Positions 1-7,813 of a stretch of 64,000 nt of DNA are shown here, piece by piece (within the stretch, counting starts at the first letter, position 1; each line of letters starts with the position of its first letter). Where the stretch lies: positions 62,001-126,000 of the forward strand of contig DAIQOK010000004.1 of assembly GCA_036787895.1 (NCBI GenBank), read 5' to 3'. Position numbers and translations under genes: made by a program. The notes under the pieces were generated by a model, which worked only from the letters and a program-made list of their open reading frames with translations, searched no databases and had not been told where the DNA came from. Origin of the DNA: UBA7662 sp036787895. GTDB lineage: Bacteria; Bacteroidota; Bacteroidia; UBA7662.

Positions 1-1060
1 AGCACAAATGCGGCCCGGTTGCGAGTCCAGTACTACCCACATAACCGATAACCTGGCCTTGGCTTACCCGGGCGCCACTGTGGATGCCCGAAGCGATACG
101 ACTCATGTGGAGGTAGCCTGTTGTATGCGTTTTATTGTGTTTGATTTTGACAAAATTGCCGTTTCCGCCCCGATAACCAGCTTCAAGCACGGTACCATCG
201 CCTATACTCCTGATAGGTGTGCCGGTAGGAGCGGCATAATCGGTACCCAAATGGGCTTTGTAGCTCTTAAGTACCGGATGAAAACGACGCATGGAAAAGC
301 GGGAACTGATGCGTGAAAACTCCAACGGGGCTTTGAGGTATCGTTTCCGCATACTCTCTCCGTTTTCGTTGTAATACTGCAAGGGCTTGCCATTATCGAA
401 GAGAATCGCCAGGTTGTTTTTGCCCCGATGGTTGAATTCAGCGGCTAATATGCGACCCATGCCATAAGGTTTGCCATCTACCTGCTTCTCTTCATACACC
501 ATTTTGAAATGGTCGCCTTTTTGAACAGAAAAGAAGTCAACTGTCCAGTCGAAAACCCCTGCCAGACTCACGGCGACTTCCTGACTACCACCGTTGTCGA
601 TGACGGTTTGAAAAAGTGAACTGTTGATTATCCCGCCCATTTTTCGGTGAATTACGGTCACCGGCCGATCGTGTCGGGTGACTTTCGGCAGACTATCCCT
701 GAAATCGCAGATGTAGTAAGTAATGGGGTTGTGCTCATATATCCAGTACAATACCCGGTTGCTGTCGCGCAGCAGGGTGTAGGTGTTACCAACGCGTATA
801 CTGCGGGTGTCGAATATGTCGCGGGAAGCTGTTACCAACTGGTGTATCTGTGTGCTACTTAGGCCTTCTTTTGTCAGCAATACACTGAGGTTTTGCCCGC
901 TTTTAATCTGGCTTTTTGTAAGTTGTAGCGAGTCGATGATAATGCCGTACAGCCGCGTAGGCTCCATAACAGGGGTTTCCGTTTGCTCGTTGGTCGCGTA
1001 TTTACAGCCTTGAAAGCCGAAAATCAGTCCGAGTATGATGCCGATGAACCTAAATCTCAT
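1..1060 (-). CDS. M23 family metallopeptidase lipoprotein (C-terminus cut by window edge)
   Basis: The frame opens at an ATG at 1060, whose first bases overlap the stop of idi, and runs open to the window edge. The N-terminus is a lipoprotein signal ending FGFQGC, so the protein is probably anchored in the envelope. Toward the truncated end are the LytM/M23 signatures: HLGTDYAAP (the HxxxD zinc motif), a YLHMS segment and VGSTGLATGPHLC. Family knowledge: these are zinc endopeptidases that cut peptidoglycan cross-links. The HLC in place of the usual HLHF still keeps the histidine. The last residues lie outside the window. It is the distal gene of a queA-caiB-idi-M23 run. Confidence 0.85.
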   Translation of the reverse strand, partial: MRFRFIGIILGLIFGFQGCKYATNEQTETPVMEPTRLYGIIIDSLQLTKSQIKSGQNLSVLLTKEGLSSTQIHQLVTASRDIFDTRSIRVGNTYTLLRDSNRVLYWIYEHNPITYYICDFRDSLPKVTRHDRPVTVIHRKMGGIINSSLFQTVIDNGGSQEVAVSLAGVFDWTVDFFSVQKGDHFKMVYEEKQVDGKPYGMGRILAAEFNHRGKNNLAILFDNGKPLQYYNENGESMRKRYLKAPLEFSRISSRFSMRRFHPVLKSYKAHLGTDYAAPTGTPIRSIGDGTVLEAGYRGGNGNFVKIKHNKTHTTGYLHMSRIASGIHSGARVSQGQVIGYVGSTGLATGPHLC

Positions 1061-1607
1061 GCCCTCCTGCTTGGGCGCGGTAATTTTTCACGCGGTCGTA
1101 AACGTGTTTGAACCAATAGGTAAATTGTTTCGGGTCGTTGACCAACATTTGGTCGATTCCTGCAAACGATACCCAGCGGTATTCGTGCACCTCTTCCGGA
1201 TCAGGTGCAACACTACCGTCATACTGGCCAACATAAACATGATCATACTCATGTTCGATGAGGCCATTTTCGAAATCGGTGCGGTAAACGAATGAAAAAG
1301 CAGGTGTTACTTCACAAACAAACCCCATTTCTTCCTGTAAACGGCGTTGGCAGGCGTCGTGGGTACTTTCACCAGGAGCAGGGTGACTGCAACAGCTGTT
1401 GGTCCACAAGCCACCACTGTGGTATTTGTGCAGGGCACGTCTTTGCAATAAAAGCTGGCCATCACGATTAAATACAAACACCGAAAATGCCCGGTGAAGT
1501 ACGCCGTCGATATGGGCTTGCAGCTTGGGGGCTGTGCCGAGAGGGTTGTCGTTTTCGTCGACCAGTATAACTTCCGGTTCGGCGAGGGGTGAAGCCTGAT
1601 TGTTCAT
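1050..1607 (-). CDS. idi: Isopentenyl-diphosphate delta-isomerase, type 1
   Basis: Interconverts IPP and DMAPP, the step after the mevalonate pathway whose genes lie at 12.0-17.2 kb. About 185 aa with a Nudix-like fold. The TNSCCSHP motif with the catalytic Cys (about residue 72), the metal-binding HP and the RRLQEEMG Nudix-like helix with its glutamates are all visible. EHEYDHVYVG supplies the second catalytic Glu region. The longest frame begins at a TTG (1619); the ATG at 1607, giving MNNQASP, is the better start. The 3' end overlaps the start of the M23 lipoprotein gene by 11 nt. Confidence 0.95.
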   Translation of the reverse strand: MNNQASPLAEPEVILVDENDNPLGTAPKLQAHIDGVLHRAFSVFVFNRDGQLLLQRRALHKYHSGGLWTNSCCSHPAPGESTHDACQRRLQEEMGFVCEVTPAFSFVYRTDFENGLIEHEYDHVYVGQYDGSVAPDPEEVHEYRWVSFAGIDQMLVNDPKQFTYWFKHVYDRVKNYRAQAGGHEI

Positions 1608-1690
1608 TTGGAAGCTCAATAATAGGGATTTTTGGCGGTTTTATGGCCAACTGCAAACGTTAAATCGTTCTAAGCTGCTGAATCACCGGC

Positions 1691-2806
1691 TTAGCGTATT
1701 TGGGCTTTCAAGAGGTGTTGATGCTCCCCAAGCAGGGGTGGCGGGCTCAATAGCGCTTGTCCGGACTGAAAAACAGCCGATCGCCAGGCCTTCATCTGTT
1801 GTCCTTCTACCAACAGGGCTTGAGCTGCGGGTAAATCTGCTACCTCAGCCAGGGTATTCATGCTGCCGAACGGGATATGCAGTTCACTCAGTTGAGCAAT
1901 AAGCTCGGAAGAGGATCGGTTACCGAAAGCCTGATCGAGTTGGGTATACACTTCTTCCCGGTTTCTCACCCGGGCGGCATTGGTGCTGAACCCGCTTTGT
2001 GTTGCCCAGGAGCTTAAATCCAAGAGGTTACAAAGGGCGGTGAATTGTTTGTCGGTTCCAACAGCCAGAACCAGAGTTATGCCATCGGCACACCTGAATG
2101 GCCGGCCGTAAGGCACAATATTCGGGTGCTCGTTCCCCATGGGTTGGGGCAGCTGATTGCCGACGAGGTAATTTGCCCCCTGATTCACCAAGGCGGCAAT
2201 GGCGGCTTGTATCAAAGAAACATGCACCAGCCGCCCTCGCCCGTCTCTACTTCTGTTCCACAAGGCGAGCAGTAAGCCACTTTTTAGCTGATGTGCCGCC
2301 AAAACATCTACCAAAGCCACTGGCATTTTGTAGGTTCGACCAGGCTCGCCATTCATGGCAGTAAAGCCTGCTTCTGCCTGAATAATGGCATCATAGCCAA
2401 CCCGGCTATCGTTGGGGCCGTAACCACTGATCTCACCCACCACTAAAGTGGGAAAACGGTTATGCAGATTTTCCCAGTCGAGACCGAATTTTACGCCATC
2501 TCCGGGTTTAAAGCTGGTAAGCAGTACATCGGCGGTAGCCAATAAATCAAACAATTGGCGGCGCGATTCAGCCAGATTCAGGTCGAGACAAATGCTTTTT
2601 TTGCCCCAGTTTACCGAGCAGAAATAAGCCGGGCGTTGGTTTTCGGCACTTTCGCCGGCTAGCTTCCAGCTTCGGGTTACATCTCCTCCAATTGGGTTTT
2701 CGACCTTGAAAACTTCAGCGCCGAGTTCTGCCAGAAACATGCCCACACTGGGCCCGGCTAAAACAGAGGCCAGCTCAATGACCCTAATTTTTTCAGGAAG
2801 CATCAT
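1691..2806 (-). CDS. CaiB/BaiF (family III) CoA-transferase
   Basis: A 371 aa family III CoA-transferase. The N-terminus IRVIELASVLAGPSVGMFLAELGAEVFKVE is the family opening (residues about 8-37). The segment MPVALVDVLAAHQ holds the aspartate that forms the acyl-enzyme anhydride in characterised members such as formyl-CoA transferase. Members move CoA between organic acids; the substrate cannot be told from sequence. The start overlaps the queA stop by one base (TAATG), so the two are translationally coupled. idi follows after 83 nt. A link to isoprenoid or queuosine metabolism is not implied by the family. Confidence 0.88.
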   Translation of the reverse strand: MMLPEKIRVIELASVLAGPSVGMFLAELGAEVFKVENPIGGDVTRSWKLAGESAENQRPAYFCSVNWGKKSICLDLNLAESRRQLFDLLATADVLLTSFKPGDGVKFGLDWENLHNRFPTLVVGEISGYGPNDSRVGYDAIIQAEAGFTAMNGEPGRTYKMPVALVDVLAAHQLKSGLLLALWNRSRDGRGRLVHVSLIQAAIAALVNQGANYLVGNQLPQPMGNEHPNIVPYGRPFRCADGITLVLAVGTDKQFTALCNLLDLSSWATQSGFSTNAARVRNREEVYTQLDQAFGNRSSSELIAQLSELHIPFGSMNTLAEVADLPAAQALLVEGQQMKAWRSAVFQSGQALLSPPPLLGEHQHLLKAQIR

Positions 2807-4026
2807 TATAGGCGGTTTTCCCGGTTTATCCAGAGTAAGGAGCTGTCGCCATAACTCAAAAAACGGTACGGACCTGCCAAGGCGTGTTCATAAACTTTTT
2901 TCCAGTCGGCGCCAATGGCTGCGGCCACCAATAGTAAAAGGGTACTCTGGGGTTGGTGAAAGTTGGTAATCACCGCCTCTGCCAAACGAAACCGATAAGC
3001 TGGGGCAATCATCAAAGCTGTATAGGCCGGCAAAGCGCCTTGTTTAGTTTTTTGTAGATATTGTTGCAGCGACAACAATGCTGCATGAGTGTTTGGTGTT
3101 TCCGGAATATCGTAGGGAGTGAACTGGTTGATTTCCGGAAGCACTTCGGCATCGGGCGTTTTTTGGAGCAAAACACCCAGCCAATAAAGGCTTTCCAGAC
3201 AACGCAAAGCAGTGGTGCCGACCGGAATAATCGGACCATTGTGGTTGAGAATACGCGCAACCAATGCACTATCTATCACCATTTCTTCCCGGTGCATATT
3301 GTGTCCAGCCATAGCTTCAGCTTTTACCGGTTTAAAGGTGCCGGCGCCCACATGCAGTGTAAGTTCCTGACTTTGTATGCCATTGGCTGCTAATTGGTCG
3401 AGAATTTCCCGGCTAAAATGTAAACTGGCTGTTGGTGCAGCTACCGAGCCATCATAACGGGCGAAAACAGTCTGGTAGCGCGTCGCGTCAGTTGCTGTGT
3501 CGGACCGTTTCATATAGGGTGGAAGTGGAATATGTCCTAATTTTTCAAGCAATTCAACGAAACTGAGGCGGCAGGGCGACCAGGTAAATCGAATGACATA
3601 GGCATCTCCCCTTTGTTCAAGACGCTCGGCAGTAAGTTGGATGCCATTCGCATTGACCATGAGAACCCCTTCCTTCCATCGCCGATTGTTGCCTATTAAA
3701 CATAACCAATTCGATTCACCGGTTTGTAACATGGCCTGCTGAATTTCAGCACTTGGAGAGAGGGGCTCCAGACAAAACAGCTCTACTGTAGCGCCACTCT
3801 TTTTAGGAAAAAGCAGGCGAGCTCGCACTACCCGGGTGTTGTTGAACAGCAGCAGACTGTTTTTCGGTAGTAAATCGGGCAAGCGCTGAAAGTGTTCATC
3901 GGTGATTTTGCCATCGTTGTATACGAGCATACGGGAAGCATCTCGTTTTTCAAGAGGATGTTGCGCAATGCGTTCTTCGGGCAGGGCATAGTTAAAATCA
4001 GCTATGCGTAATTCACGTGGGTTCAT
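2806..4026 (-). CDS. queA: S-adenosylmethionine:tRNA ribosyltransferase-isomerase
   Basis: Makes epoxyqueuosine in tRNA by transferring the ribose of SAM to 7-aminomethyl-7-deazaguanine. The family opening is clear: LRIADFNYALPEERIAQHPLEKRDASRML, then LLLFNNTRVVRARL. The conserved core LTLHVGAGTFKPV and the C-terminal NFHQPQSTLLLLVAA are present. At about 406 aa it is in the size range of Bacteroidota QueA, which has a long insert. An open frame extends 31 codons upstream, but the ATG at 4026 starts the homologous sequence and sits just after a TATTTTTG box at 4041-4048. Confidence 0.95.
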   Translation of the reverse strand: MNPRELRIADFNYALPEERIAQHPLEKRDASRMLVYNDGKITDEHFQRLPDLLPKNSLLLFNNTRVVRARLLFPKKSGATVELFCLEPLSPSAEIQQAMLQTGESNWLCLIGNNRRWKEGVLMVNANGIQLTAERLEQRGDAYVIRFTWSPCRLSFVELLEKLGHIPLPPYMKRSDTATDATRYQTVFARYDGSVAAPTASLHFSREILDQLAANGIQSQELTLHVGAGTFKPVKAEAMAGHNMHREEMVIDSALVARILNHNGPIIPVGTTALRCLESLYWLGVLLQKTPDAEVLPEINQFTPYDIPETPNTHAALLSLQQYLQKTKQGALPAYTALMIAPAYRFRLAEAVITNFHQPQSTLLLLVAAAIGADWKKVYEHALAGPYRFLSYGDSSLLWINRENRL

Positions 4027-4040
4027 GGGTAGTGTAAGCC

Positions 4041-4048
4041 CAAAAATA
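4041..4048 (-). promoter_or_regulatory. Probable -7 promoter box upstream of queA
   Basis: On the minus strand the sequence is TATTTTTG, an exact match to the Bacteroidota -7 consensus TAnnTTTG, 14 nt upstream of the queA ATG. No TTTG is seen at the expected -33 distance, so it is a half-supported promoter. It favours the ATG at 4026 over earlier in-frame codons. Confidence 0.4.
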
Positions 4049-4165
4049 CATAGTCGGTTTTGTAATTGGTGGAAAGAAGCGATAGTAAGCAGATTTAAGA
4101 GCCCAATTAGCTTTGACAAAAGCTGTCGTGAGCGCGGAATATTTTAGCTAATAAATCTATTCGCC

Positions 4166-4504
4166 ATGCATAAGTTACATTATCACTATCGTGCCGACGT
4201 CCTTTTCGGTAAAAATGGGTCATGGAGTCACCGCACTTTGCGTACTTTTTTTGATCCACTCTCTGCCGAGTGGCGCGAAACAACCAGAGAGCGAAAGCTG
4301 GAGGTGCTCGAAAAATTGATTGAATCTACTTATCCTTTAGTCGACTGGCTTAAAGATTACGAACATTATTACCTGCACGAAAGTGTTGGTCGAGCCTATG
4401 TAGTCCAAGAAATCGATTCAGCTTTAGCTTATTATGCCGTTCATGCCACCGGTAAACTAGCGCAAGAAATTACTGCTTTAATTGAGTTGAGGCGGGGCGA
4501 ATAA
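4166..4504 (+). CDS. Hypothetical protein, 112 aa
   Basis: Not recognised. A soluble, charged 112 aa protein rich in Tyr and His near its start (MHKLHYHYRADVLFGKNG), with two likely helical segments (residues about 37-65 and 78-108) and no signal peptide or membrane segment. It begins at the ATG at 4166, transcribed divergently from queA. Its end overlaps the tail of the converging membrane-protein gene by 35 nt. Composition matches the neighbouring core genes. Convergent overlap makes one of the two 3' ends slightly uncertain. Confidence 0.55.
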   Translation: MHKLHYHYRADVLFGKNGSWSHRTLRTFFDPLSAEWRETTRERKLEVLEKLIESTYPLVDWLKDYEHYYLHESVGRAYVVQEIDSALAYYAVHATGKLAQEITALIELRRGE

Positions 4505-5159
4505 TTTGTATTGATTGCCTATAGAATTCTCCTTTTACCAACCAAGAGAGTCCAAAAGCCCATAAACAAATGGTTTCCAGTTTGTAGATGATGGTCATTT
4601 CCTTTCTTTCGACGTCGGTGGTGGTTAATACTACATATAAACATGCGGCCAGGGCCAATAACATAATGCAGCCACAAAGAATGAAAATGCCTTTGCGGAA
4701 TTTATTGGTTAAGGATAAGGTTGAAAATGCAGCACCTTTGGTAAATTTTGGAAATTCAATTAACGACATATAAGCGAAGACCAAGAGCATACTTGCTGCA
4801 GCTAATAAATGTATTTTGTCGATAGCATAAGCAGTTTCATTGCAGGGGAGTAAGGCTACACCCAAGGCAAAAAATCCTGCGAGCGTAGCCGCCCGATTGT
4901 CACTTTTTTCATAGCCCCTATAGCTGAGCAGAAAAAAAGACAGCGCAAACAAAATACCTACAAATAGGTCGGAGGGTAGACCATTAGCATAATAATAATC
5001 GCTGATGGATGGCTGAAAGTTTTGCGCATGATTTAACCAGGCATCGGCCAAAAAAACCAAAATAGGAAGCAGTATGCCACTAACGCCAATCAGATTTCGT
5101 AGCGCCAGATTTGAGATGAGTTGATCTTGTCCTTTACGGACTTGTGTTGATGTAGACAT
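4470..5159 (-). CDS. Multi-pass membrane protein, unknown function
   Basis: A 229 aa integral membrane protein with about six hydrophobic segments (roughly residues 22-40, 65-82, 92-108, 115-133, 155-177 and 190-208). Between the first and second is SISDYYYANGLPSDLFVG, a motif that recurs in uncharacterised DUF998-like membrane proteins. I cannot assign a function. The ATG at 5159 precedes a polar Thr/Ser/Gln leader. The 3' end overlaps the converging 112 aa gene. It is separated from obg by 60 nt and is not obviously part of that operon. Confidence 0.7.
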   Translation of the reverse strand: MSTSTQVRKGQDQLISNLALRNLIGVSGILLPILVFLADAWLNHAQNFQPSISDYYYANGLPSDLFVGILFALSFFLLSYRGYEKSDNRAATLAGFFALGVALLPCNETAYAIDKIHLLAAASMLLVFAYMSLIEFPKFTKGAAFSTLSLTNKFRKGIFILCGCIMLLALAACLYVVLTTTDVERKEMTIIYKLETICLWAFGLSWLVKGEFYRQSIQIIRPASTQLKQ

Positions 5160-5218
5160 ACAGGGTAATTTGCTTTCAGCAAGCTACCGAAATGATGATA
5201 CACAGCAAAAAAAATCTC

Positions 5219-6211
5219 TTAACCATTAATCGCTTTCCACAGCATGTCTTTCAATTGCATCAGGTTGTAACCCGATACCGAGGAAATGAAGATGGAAGGC
5301 ACGCCGGCCGGTACAGTCAATTTCATTTCTTCCATCAATTCCTCGTCGAGCATATCGGCTTTGGTGATGGCGAGCAGGCGTTGTTTGTGGATGAGCTCGG
5401 GATTAAACTGCTCCAGTTCGTTGAGCAGGATTTCATATTGCTCCTGTATGTCGTTGGTATCGGCGGGAATCATAAACAGCAGTACGCTGTTCCGCTCAAT
5501 GTGGCGTAAAAAACGATGTCCGAGGCCGCGACCTTCGTGGGCACCTTCGATAATACCCGGTATATCGGCCATCACAAAAGAGCGGTAATCGCGATAGGGT
5601 ACGATGCCCAGATTAGGCACCAGGGTGGTAAAGGGGTAGTCGGCAATTTCGGGTTTGGCGGCGGTGATGCTGGCGAGCAAGGTGCTTTTGCCGGCATTGG
5701 GGAAACCAACGAGGCCCACATCGGCCAGTAATTTGAGCTCGAGTATTTTCCACTCCTCCCTGCCGGGTTCACCGGGTTGGGCATAATGGGGCGTTTGGTT
5801 GGTGGGCGATTTGAAATGGTGGTTGCCCAAGCCGCCACGACCGCCATGTACGAGTATTTGTTCCTGGCCGTGTTCGGTGATTTCGAAGGCGATTTCGCCC
5901 GTTTCTGCATCTCTCGCCACGGTACCGATGGGTACTTCGAGTATTTCGTCTTTGCCCATGGCGCCGGTTTTGAGTCCCGACGAACCTCCTTGTCCATCTG
6001 CAGCAATGACGTGTTTGCGGAACTTCAGGTGAAGCAAGGTCCACAACTGGTTGTTGCCACGAAGTACGATGTTGCCCCCACGGGCACCATCGCCCCCATC
6101 GGGACCACCTTTGGCCGTGATTTTGTCGCGGTGGAAATGCATAAAACCGGCTCCGCCCTTACCGGAACGGCAGCAGATTTTAACATAGTCCACAAAATTA
6201 CTCTCGGCCAT
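5219..6211 (-). CDS. obg: GTPase Obg/CgtA
   Basis: Ribosome-associated GTPase in large-subunit assembly and stringent signalling. The glycine-rich Obg fold covers residues 1-160 (GGPDGGDGARGGNI, GGRGGLGNHHF). The G domain follows: P-loop GFPNAGKST (169-177), switch I FTTLVPN, DIPG (216-219) and TKAD (G4) near residue 278. It is 330 aa and lacks the extra C-terminal OCT domain of some homologues. It lies 12 nt after adk on the same strand, so the two are probably cotranscribed. Confidence 0.97.
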   Translation of the reverse strand: MAESNFVDYVKICCRSGKGGAGFMHFHRDKITAKGGPDGGDGARGGNIVLRGNNQLWTLLHLKFRKHVIAADGQGGSSGLKTGAMGKDEILEVPIGTVARDAETGEIAFEITEHGQEQILVHGGRGGLGNHHFKSPTNQTPHYAQPGEPGREEWKILELKLLADVGLVGFPNAGKSTLLASITAAKPEIADYPFTTLVPNLGIVPYRDYRSFVMADIPGIIEGAHEGRGLGHRFLRHIERNSVLLFMIPADTNDIQEQYEILLNELEQFNPELIHKQRLLAITKADMLDEELMEEMKLTVPAGVPSIFISSVSGYNLMQLKDMLWKAING

Positions 6212-6223
6212 GGGGTGTATTGC

Positions 6224-6799
6224 TTAACGGGTGGCAGCAATGGCGTCGCAGAGGGCGCCGAAAATGCTGTCGATGGCACCAATGCCATTTATTTCGGTGA
6301 GTTTGCCCTGAGCCGCATAATAGCCGGCTACGGGAGCTGTTTTGTTTTCGTATTCGTGTATACGTTTGCGAATCACTTCCTCATTGGCGTCATCCGGGCG
6401 ACCAGACTCTGCGCCGCGCAATAACAAACGCTTGGTGAGTTCTTCTTCAGTTACCTTGAGCGACAACATACAGCTGATTTTTTCACTATGACCGGCCAAA
6501 AGCTTATCAAGAGCTTCTGCTTGGGCTATGGTACGCGGAAAACCATCGAAAATAAATCCGGCGGCCGATTTATTGGCGTTCAGCTTGCTGTCGATCATGC
6601 CGATGACTACTTCATCAGGCACCAAAATACCCTGATCCATCAATTTTTTGGCTTCGAGTCCGAGGGCGGTGCCGCCGGTGATTTCCGACCGGAGCAAATC
6701 GCCGGTGGAGAGGTGAACCAGCTTATATTGCTCAATCAGCTTTTGCGACTGAGTGCCTTTTCCCGCGCCTGGAGGGCCAAAAAGTACGATATTCAGCAT
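6224..6799 (-). CDS. adk: Adenylate kinase (short-LID form)
   Basis: Catalyses ATP + AMP = 2 ADP. From the ATG at 6799 the protein is 191 aa and begins MLNIVLFGPPGAGKGTQ, the adenylate kinase P-loop. STGDLLRSEI and FDGFPRTIAQAEAL are the AMP-binding signatures. The LID is short (LLLRGAESGRPDD) with no zinc cysteines. The frame stays open another 24 codons upstream, but that extension is not family-like. A TACTTTTG box at 6821-6828 would place the transcript start downstream of it. Upstream gene of an adk-obg pair. Confidence 0.95.
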   Translation of the reverse strand: MLNIVLFGPPGAGKGTQSQKLIEQYKLVHLSTGDLLRSEITGGTALGLEAKKLMDQGILVPDEVVIGMIDSKLNANKSAAGFIFDGFPRTIAQAEALDKLLAGHSEKISCMLSLKVTEEELTKRLLLRGAESGRPDDANEEVIRKRIHEYENKTAPVAGYYAAQGKLTEINGIGAIDSIFGALCDAIAATR

Positions 6800-6820
6800 A
6801 ACGAATTGGTAATGAAAGCG

Positions 6821-6828
6821 CAAAAGTA
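6821..6828 (-). promoter_or_regulatory. Probable -7 box of the adk-obg operon
   Basis: Minus-strand TACTTTTG matches TAnnTTTG and lies 21 nt upstream of the adk ATG at 6799. A -33 TTTG is not at the expected spacing. Confidence 0.4.
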
Positions 6829-6925
6829 CGATAATTTGGCCAAAAACCGGCGGATAGCGCATTTGAAACACCGGACTTAATAGGAATCAGTTGGATTTGT
6901 TCTTCAGCATTGAATAATTGACTTT

Positions 6926-7231
6926 ATGAAAAGCGTACACATGATTACCCAATTAACGCTGAGCATTAAAAGTGAGCTTATAGCCAAGGCGAAAGTTTAC
7001 GCTAAAGCGAATGGGACAAGTGCATCCAAACTCGTTGAAGACTATTTTGAAACAATATGCCCATCAGTAACTGACACGGCCGATTTAGAATTATCCCCTT
7101 GACTTCGGACTTTGGTTGGAAGCGTGACTTTACCCACGGACAAATCTTACTAAAAAATCATCGCTGAATATCTTGGTGAGAAGCACGTATTAATTAGGTC
7201 GTTTCTATTCGGCAAAATTTCGATTTCCTGA
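6926..7231 (+). pseudogene. Decayed DUF6364-like (RHH-type) antitoxin gene
   Basis: The ATG at 6926 opens a 58-codon frame containing LTLSIKSELIAKAKVYAKANGTSASKLVEDYF, typical of the N-terminal half of DUF6364/ribbon-helix-helix antitoxins. A TGA follows at 7100-7102. Reading on in the same frame gives LRTLVGSVTLPTDKSY, a TAA at 7151-7153, then KIIAEYLGEKH. Together these resemble the normal C-terminal half (a leucine-proline stretch followed by Y-K-x-I/L-x-x-YL-x-EKH). The frame is intact across two nonsense codons, which points to a recently inactivated gene. No PIN-type toxin gene follows. It lies between adk and hpt, an area otherwise empty of genes. Confidence 0.65.
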
Positions 7232-7270
7232 TTTCAAAATGACTCTTTTGCCGTTCGGATTCGGCAATAA

Positions 7271-7813
7271 TCACCCTTCCGCCAACCGATACAAACAAGG
7301 CAAATTCCTACCCCGGCCATCGTAATCCAGGCCATAACCCAAAAAGAAAATCTCCGGCACTTCAAAGGCGATGTATTCAGGTTCGATGGCATGCTGCAGT
7401 GCATCCCGTTTGAGCAAAAAGGTGCACAATGAAACCGATGCCGGGTTGAGTGCTTCGATGGCCGGCAGCAGTTTAACCATGGTGTTGCCGGTATCTACGA
7501 TGTCTTCCAATACAACCACATGGCGGTTTTTCAGACTTTCGCTTAGACCAATCAGACTGGTAACCGCGCCACTGCTTTGCATGCCGCTGTAACTGGCCAA
7601 TTTCACGAAGCTGATTTCGCAGGGTATGGTCACCTTTTTCAGCAAATCGCTGGCAAACATAAACGAGCCATTCAGCACCGCCAGAAAAAGCGGATCCCGA
7701 CCATCGAAATCGCGGTCGAGCTGCTCGCCAAGAACAGCGAGCCGGGCATCGATGGTGGCGACATCGAGAAAAGGCACAAAGGTTTTGCCGTGAACGTAAA
7801 CGCGGGGTCTCAT
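7271..7813 (-). CDS. hpt: Hypoxanthine phosphoribosyltransferase
   Basis: Purine salvage enzyme converting hypoxanthine or guanine plus PRPP to IMP or GMP. 180 aa. The PRPP-binding motif VVVLEDIVDTGNTM is typical of type I PRTases of the HPRT subgroup. The preceding LASYSG flexible-loop region and the C-terminal FLGYGLDYDGRGRNLP are also characteristic. The start overlaps the stop of the upstream LysM gene by 4 nt (ATGA), so it is the distal gene of the M16-OMT-LysM-hpt operon. Confidence 0.95.
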   Translation of the reverse strand: MRPRVYVHGKTFVPFLDVATIDARLAVLGEQLDRDFDGRDPLFLAVLNGSFMFASDLLKKVTIPCEISFVKLASYSGMQSSGAVTSLIGLSESLKNRHVVVLEDIVDTGNTMVKLLPAIEALNPASVSLCTFLLKRDALQHAIEPEYIAFEVPEIFFLGYGLDYDGRGRNLPCLYRLAEG

